Both the position numbers and the translations under genes were made by a program. This document shows positions 7,201 through 9,045 of a stretch of 9,045 nt of DNA, one piece after another. This stretch comes from an uncultured Eubacteriales bacterium. Lineage in GTDB: Bacteria; Bacillota; Clostridia; Oscillospirales; Acutalibacteraceae. Location: positions 1 through 9,045 of the forward strand of contig OMRJ01000047.1 in the NCBI GenBank assembly GCA_900313475.1, written 5' to 3'. The notes beneath the pieces were generated by a model, which saw only the letters and a program-made list of their open reading frames with translations, did no database searches and was not told the DNA's origin. Positions within the stretch are counted from its first letter, which is position 1, and every line of letters starts with the position of its first letter.

Positions 7201-9045
7201 CGGGCAGCGAGGACTATGATTTGCCCTATCTTGCAGAGTGCTTCGGACTTAAAACGGATAAGGAGCTGTTTAACGGTCTTAAACTCGGTGATATTATCTA
7301 CAACGTGATGCTTCATCCGGATGACGCCATTTGCGCGCTGCTTGAGATATTCTATTCAAACGAAAACGGCGACTTTTATACACACAGGAGCTATACCTAT
7401 CCCGTAAAGGATATAAACTATCATCAGAATGCGCTTCTCAACAAAACCGTGAATCCCACTCTTTCATACGGCACACAGGTCACGTATTCCAAATATTGGA
7501 CGCGTCAGTATGCAAGTGAAGTTGTGGCAAATGCGGGGCAGCTTGTGGAGAACATCATGATGATGCTCGGCATGAAGGATTTTGAAAACGGCATAGGCTC
7601 ATATCTCGAAAACATGCTTAATAAAAAGGTGTTTAACAACGCACTTGTCAACAAGCTGTTTAATAAGATATACCAGCTTCTTTCTGGACTCAACAAAAAG
7701 ATAAACGTTGAAGTGCTGCTCAAGAACGCGCTTGATGTTGATTACACGCCTTTGACGGTGGCAAAAGCCCTGAAAGGAATGACCGGAACAACCGCGGCGT
7801 ATTATGAGCTTGCCGGAGTCAGCAACTGGTCTGCTTATTTCACCGACGGTGACGGCAACACGGTCGACCGTGAGCTTGACTGGGGCATCGACAGTGCAGA
7901 CAACAAAGCGGAGATGTTCCTCAAAACAATATCCGCGCTTGTCTCTCCGGCGGCTTTTGCGATAAAGTATCTCATGGCGGATAACACGCTTAATATACTC
8001 GGACTTATTAAGCTTCCGTCGTACGCGGGATATCAGTATGCGTTTATTGCGCTGCTTGAAGCTCTTTCGTGTCCGAATATACTTACATACGAAGAGTATT
8101 ACGAATCAACGCTTCTTCCCGATGTCGGAAACGCAAATGCAATCTATAATCTCGTTTCTCCGATTCTCGGACTTCTCGACAAGGTTTATGCCGACCCGAT
8201 AAACACCGTTCTGGAGCTTATCCCGAATCTCCTGTTCTTTGTTTCGATAGGCGGACTTAATGATCTTCTCAACAATCTTGTTCACTTTGCATATGTCATT
8301 CTCGATGTCTTAAAACCGATAGTAAACGGCTACGATATCCTGAACGGTCTGATTTCAAATATTCAGATTGGCGGTATGATGCTGAATCTCACGCTTCCGC
8401 TTGATATCGACTTTAACGGACTTGCAAGTGACCTCATCGGCAGTCTTGTCGGAGATTCTCTTAAGATCAACGGCGTTTCAATTTCGCTTCCTTATATTGA
8501 TTTCCACACGCTCTGCTGCGGTACGCTTGAAAAATTCCAGTCCAAGGAAATCCGTACAACTGTACACCTCAGTTCGGCAGGCGGCGGCGACATGATAACC
8601 GCAGTGCTTCGTCTTGCGTTTGAAATTGTGTTTATGGAAGAAAACAAGACGGCGGTGTGCAAAATTATCGGCAACGCGATAGGAGAGGGCAAGCTCGACG
8701 TCTATGACGAAGAAACGCTGTATGTTGTGCTTGACGGTCTTTATGATCTGATGGAAACATATCAGGTTCCCGATATGCTGCTGTATGTCATATACGTACT
8801 CGTGACGAAGCTTACCCCCGTTACTACGGATATAGCTCCGCGCTTTGCGGCAAACGGATTGACAATCAAGGACTTCATTGCCTCCGCAAAGGATCCTAAG
8901 GCTTTTATTGAAAATCTCAATAAGATTCTTTCAAAACCCAATGACAAGCCTTCGGGCGATGAAACTCCCGACAAAGATTCTCTCGGCGGACTGTGGGCGA
9001 GAATTGCTGCGTTCTTCAAGCGCCTTGCCGCATTCTTCCAAAAAC
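4197..9045 (+). CDS. Giant secreted repeat-containing protein of unknown function (3' end outside the window)
   Basis: One uninterrupted frame of 1616 codons starts at GTG 4197 and has no stop before the window ends. Residues 1-29 form a Sec signal peptide: L-K-K, a hydrophobic core (A6-F24) and G-M-A-A before D30, with cleavage probably after A28 or A29. I recognise no known domain in the mature part. Residues 30 to about 450 are Tyr/Asn/Asp-rich and contain no Cys (the first is C580). From about 455 on, the protein consists of long, mostly helical segments with two diverged copies of a repeat unit (about 458-765 and 1108-1380) and partial copies between. Hydrophobic stretches are broken by Pro, Asn and Asp, so they look like amphipathic helices and not membrane spans. 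Near the end, a Pro/Asp/Lys linker (about 1581-1597) leads to a Phe-Phe helix (1599 onward), typical of the C-terminus in large secreted clostridial proteins, so the stop is probably close. Frequent CTT/CTC, AAC and AAG codons differ from the upstream genes and may reflect high expression. There is no LPXTG, SLH or dockerin signal in view. Being a coding sequence and exported is near certain; the function is unknown. Confidence 0.9.
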   Translation, partial: MTLKKALSIVLASLMLLSVFSIGFTGMAADINLDAQYDMLAKALKNDYVRTLTNYTVVNNTLDNGKEGFDSDANGFAYEHRVVAADNKAGDILKAANRFYFIAENLMSTTYGIGLYDASRLVKHISDALKPYFENEGATHNYVDFYGVPKVPTEEELREYEEAVSLIEANGKKVNEATLTSMGVFFIERTPFEFYNVDTVLQYFMGNVLKINAGNWYHRFAFVVETSIDTWLLESGDLNNLSDNVITTRTAVYEVSYKRTYNDIGTKAYYSFEKPTLNKVWHDYAMEYGLNRNSDDLTKDTYGYGITAGGQASAFMIKQSKDEQTVPYLTTLYNTFYAYISKGYNEETGETWDLQFSKLKDADLPSVSNSAAILKYIDEITHEYSNDALLSIFGDDIGNMVTLAYILTPSNDVPERTVRGTAKYKATPEQLDSIVKDMDALVTPRDGQTGAERDNDVATRVGNIIKEFFNTNSDLFVGTSVEGMEFNNLHELVGLLVQGLVFRDSIITMLVQKIYPMITKVIQENVLKPIRDKTGISLTTLLNDIIKKNGLAIFPSDLANILKADNVPAYNDTINILSKCGRNWDAVNFEALSWGVDDAPIEQKARVFTEAVCDALGGFTNLLVTIMCGNNEYKSGARYKKNNWHDKNEYDDWYNKCLLVLVGSIFGSDPQGVYLRAQGGYTKLVIPLMRVLGLEERTSYSGTSTGYVTSEVYHQKVDEDGDNCLKLIVEPIIYWVTDILGTHPFETLWNLLPNLVYFFSRESDVPVPGESVWCSGSATSSDAKKNMANFSSVQTHNLWTILSNVFIHVTVLGSKVYSDSLGNILSKQAGMLSSINGLLNEVVKLKYKTDTIDHVDPAGYLMKTDYTNDSGTLKAGTLVIVNSAEYELHKEIFVFDDTTTEEDKAKYMAMYDAYMTVYSNITETSYSTVKDDKHTRAVDNVTYVSKPYKIPAIQEGKLTSCGTVKEDWNTLVIEHPGQVLLYVLRYVCSALGYKYDLNLYEAGSEDYDLPYLAECFGLKTDKELFNGLKLGDIIYNVMLHPDDAICALLEIFYSNENGDFYTHRSYTYPVKDINYHQNALLNKTVNPTLSYGTQVTYSKYWTRQYASEVVANAGQLVENIMMMLGMKDFENGIGSYLENMLNKKVFNNALVNKLFNKIYQLLSGLNKKINVEVLLKNALDVDYTPLTVAKALKGMTGTTAAYYELAGVSNWSAYFTDGDGNTVDRELDWGIDSADNKAEMFLKTISALVSPAAFAIKYLMADNTLNILGLIKLPSYAGYQYAFIALLEALSCPNILTYEEYYESTLLPDVGNANAIYNLVSPILGLLDKVYADPINTVLELIPNLLFFVSIGGLNDLLNNLVHFAYVILDVLKPIVNGYDILNGLISNIQIGGMMLNLTLPLDIDFNGLASDLIGSLVGDSLKINGVSISLPYIDFHTLCCGTLEKFQSKEIRTTVHLSSAGGGDMITAVLRLAFEIVFMEENKTAVCKIIGNAIGEGKLDVYDEETLYVVLDGLYDLMETYQVPDMLLYVIYVLVTKLTPVTTDIAPRFAANGLTIKDFIASAKDPKAFIENLNKILSKPNDKPSGDETPDKDSLGGLWARIAAFFKRLAAFFQK
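5568..6491 (+). repeat. Diverged protein repeat unit, copy A (about residues 458-765)
   Basis: The copy opens with a helical segment containing V-G-N-I-I-K-E-F-F and Q-K-I-Y-P-M-I. It then shows S-W-G-V-D-D-A (593-599) followed by a long hydrophobic helix ending in I-M-C-G-N. After an insert rich in Tyr, Asn and Lys come G-G-Y-T-K-L-V-I-P-L-M-R-V-L, then I-V-E-P-I-I-Y-W-V-T-D-I-L and H-P-F-E-T-L-W-N-L-L-P-N-L-V-Y-F-F-S (743-760). Each landmark recurs in the same order in copy B. Divergence at DNA level is complete to the eye, so the duplication is old. Confidence 0.6.
7107..7361 (+). repeat. Partial repeat: two His-Pro hydrophobic motifs between the full copies
   Basis: Two short segments resemble the end motif of copies A and B. 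One is E-H-P-G-Q-V-L-L-Y-V-L-R-Y-V (from His975) and the other is L-H-P-D-D-A-I-C-A-L-L-E-I-F-Y-S (from His1040). Both share His-Pro, four or five residues, then a hydrophobic helix ending in aromatics. They suggest a reduced or third unit of the same fold. The similarity is short, so this is tentative. Confidence 0.35.
7518..8337 (+). repeat. Diverged protein repeat unit, copy B (about residues 1108-1380)
   Basis: The landmarks match copy A in order: an opening segment with L-V-E-N-I-M-M-M-L and N-K-I-Y-Q-L-L, then D-W-G-I-D-S-A (1228-1234) followed by a hydrophobic helix, then A-G-Y-Q-Y-A-F-I-A-L-L-E-A-L, then L-V-S-P-I-L-G-L-L-D-K-V, and D-P-I-N-T-V-L-E-L-I-P-N-L-L-F-F-V-S (1333-1350). From the Trp of the W-G-[VI]-D motif to the Pro of P-N-L is 114 residues here against 159 in copy A, the difference being the Tyr/Asn/Lys-rich insert of A. 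The unit continues with L-N-D-L-L-N-N-L-V-H-F-A-Y-V-I-L-D. Confidence 0.6.
8937..9045 (+). other. C-terminal linker and Phe-Phe amphipathic helix
   Basis: Residues 1581-1597 are a Pro/Asp/Lys/Ser/Gly linker. They are followed by L-W-A-R-I (1599-1603) and a near-exact seven-residue repeat, A-A-F-F-K-R-L then A-A-F-F-Q-K (Phe pairs at 1606-1607 and 1613-1614). The seven-residue spacing puts the Phe pairs and the basic residues on the same helix faces. I recall similar endings in many large secreted proteins of gut Clostridia. Their role is not established; binding to the membrane or wall, or helix pairing, is possible. Confidence 0.65.

Noticed and set aside
7845..7880. D-G-D-G-N segment as an EF-hand or dockerin calcium loop
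   Set aside because: The glycine and hydrophobic positions of an EF-hand loop are not met, there is no paired second loop, and it falls at a variable point of repeat copy B that copy A lacks.

Overview
The window reads as chromosomal DNA of a low-to-medium GC Gram-positive anaerobe, most likely a gut-type member of the Clostridia (Oscillospirales/Ruminococcaceae-like). The grounds are strong AAAGGAG-type ribosome binding sites, GTG and TTG starts, a clostridial-looking short DapB, and a very large secreted protein ending in an aromatic Phe-Phe helix of a kind I associate with that group. The lineage is an inference. All genes I can support lie on the + strand; long reverse-strand reading frames are shadows of these genes.

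Region 1 (1-2359) is the end of a tightly packed operon that looks like part of a cell-surface glycan (capsule/exopolysaccharide) locus. It holds the C-terminus of an FrhB/FdhB-like (coenzyme F420 hydrogenase beta-subunit family) protein, a family 2 glycosyltransferase, and a nucleotidyltransferase-fold protein of the NTP_transf_5 type. The stop and start codons overlap at both junctions (ATGA and TTGA), which suggests translational coupling.

Region 2 (2360-4000) holds two stand-alone genes. A LacA/Maa-type sugar O-acetyltransferase (2528-3142) follows a 168-base spacer in which I see no convincing gene or promoter. dapB (3242-4000), for 4-hydroxy-tetrahydrodipicolinate reductase of the lysine/diaminopimelate pathway, follows a 99-base spacer. 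The last 50 bases of that spacer can fold so that a C-rich arm pairs with the G-run serving as the dapB ribosome binding site, directly followed by five T's and the ATG. This is a possible expression switch, or a terminator overlapping the leader.

Region 3 (4001-9045) is dominated by one continuous reading frame that starts at GTG 4197 and runs off the window without a stop (1616 codons). It has its own promoter (TTGCAT-17 nt-TATAAT), a good ribosome binding site and a clear signal peptide. The mature protein matches no family I recognise. Its middle and C-terminal parts contain at least two diverged copies of a long, helix-rich repeat unit, with further partial copies of a short His/Asp-Pro plus hydrophobic motif. 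The visible C-terminus is an acidic/proline-rich linker followed by an amphipathic Phe-Phe helix. This is the most interesting object in the window: a giant, apparently undescribed extracellular or surface protein. The promoter position and codon choice suggest a separate transcription unit, not a member of the glycan or lysine genes.

No tRNA, rRNA, CRISPR array, insertion sequence or phage attachment site was seen.
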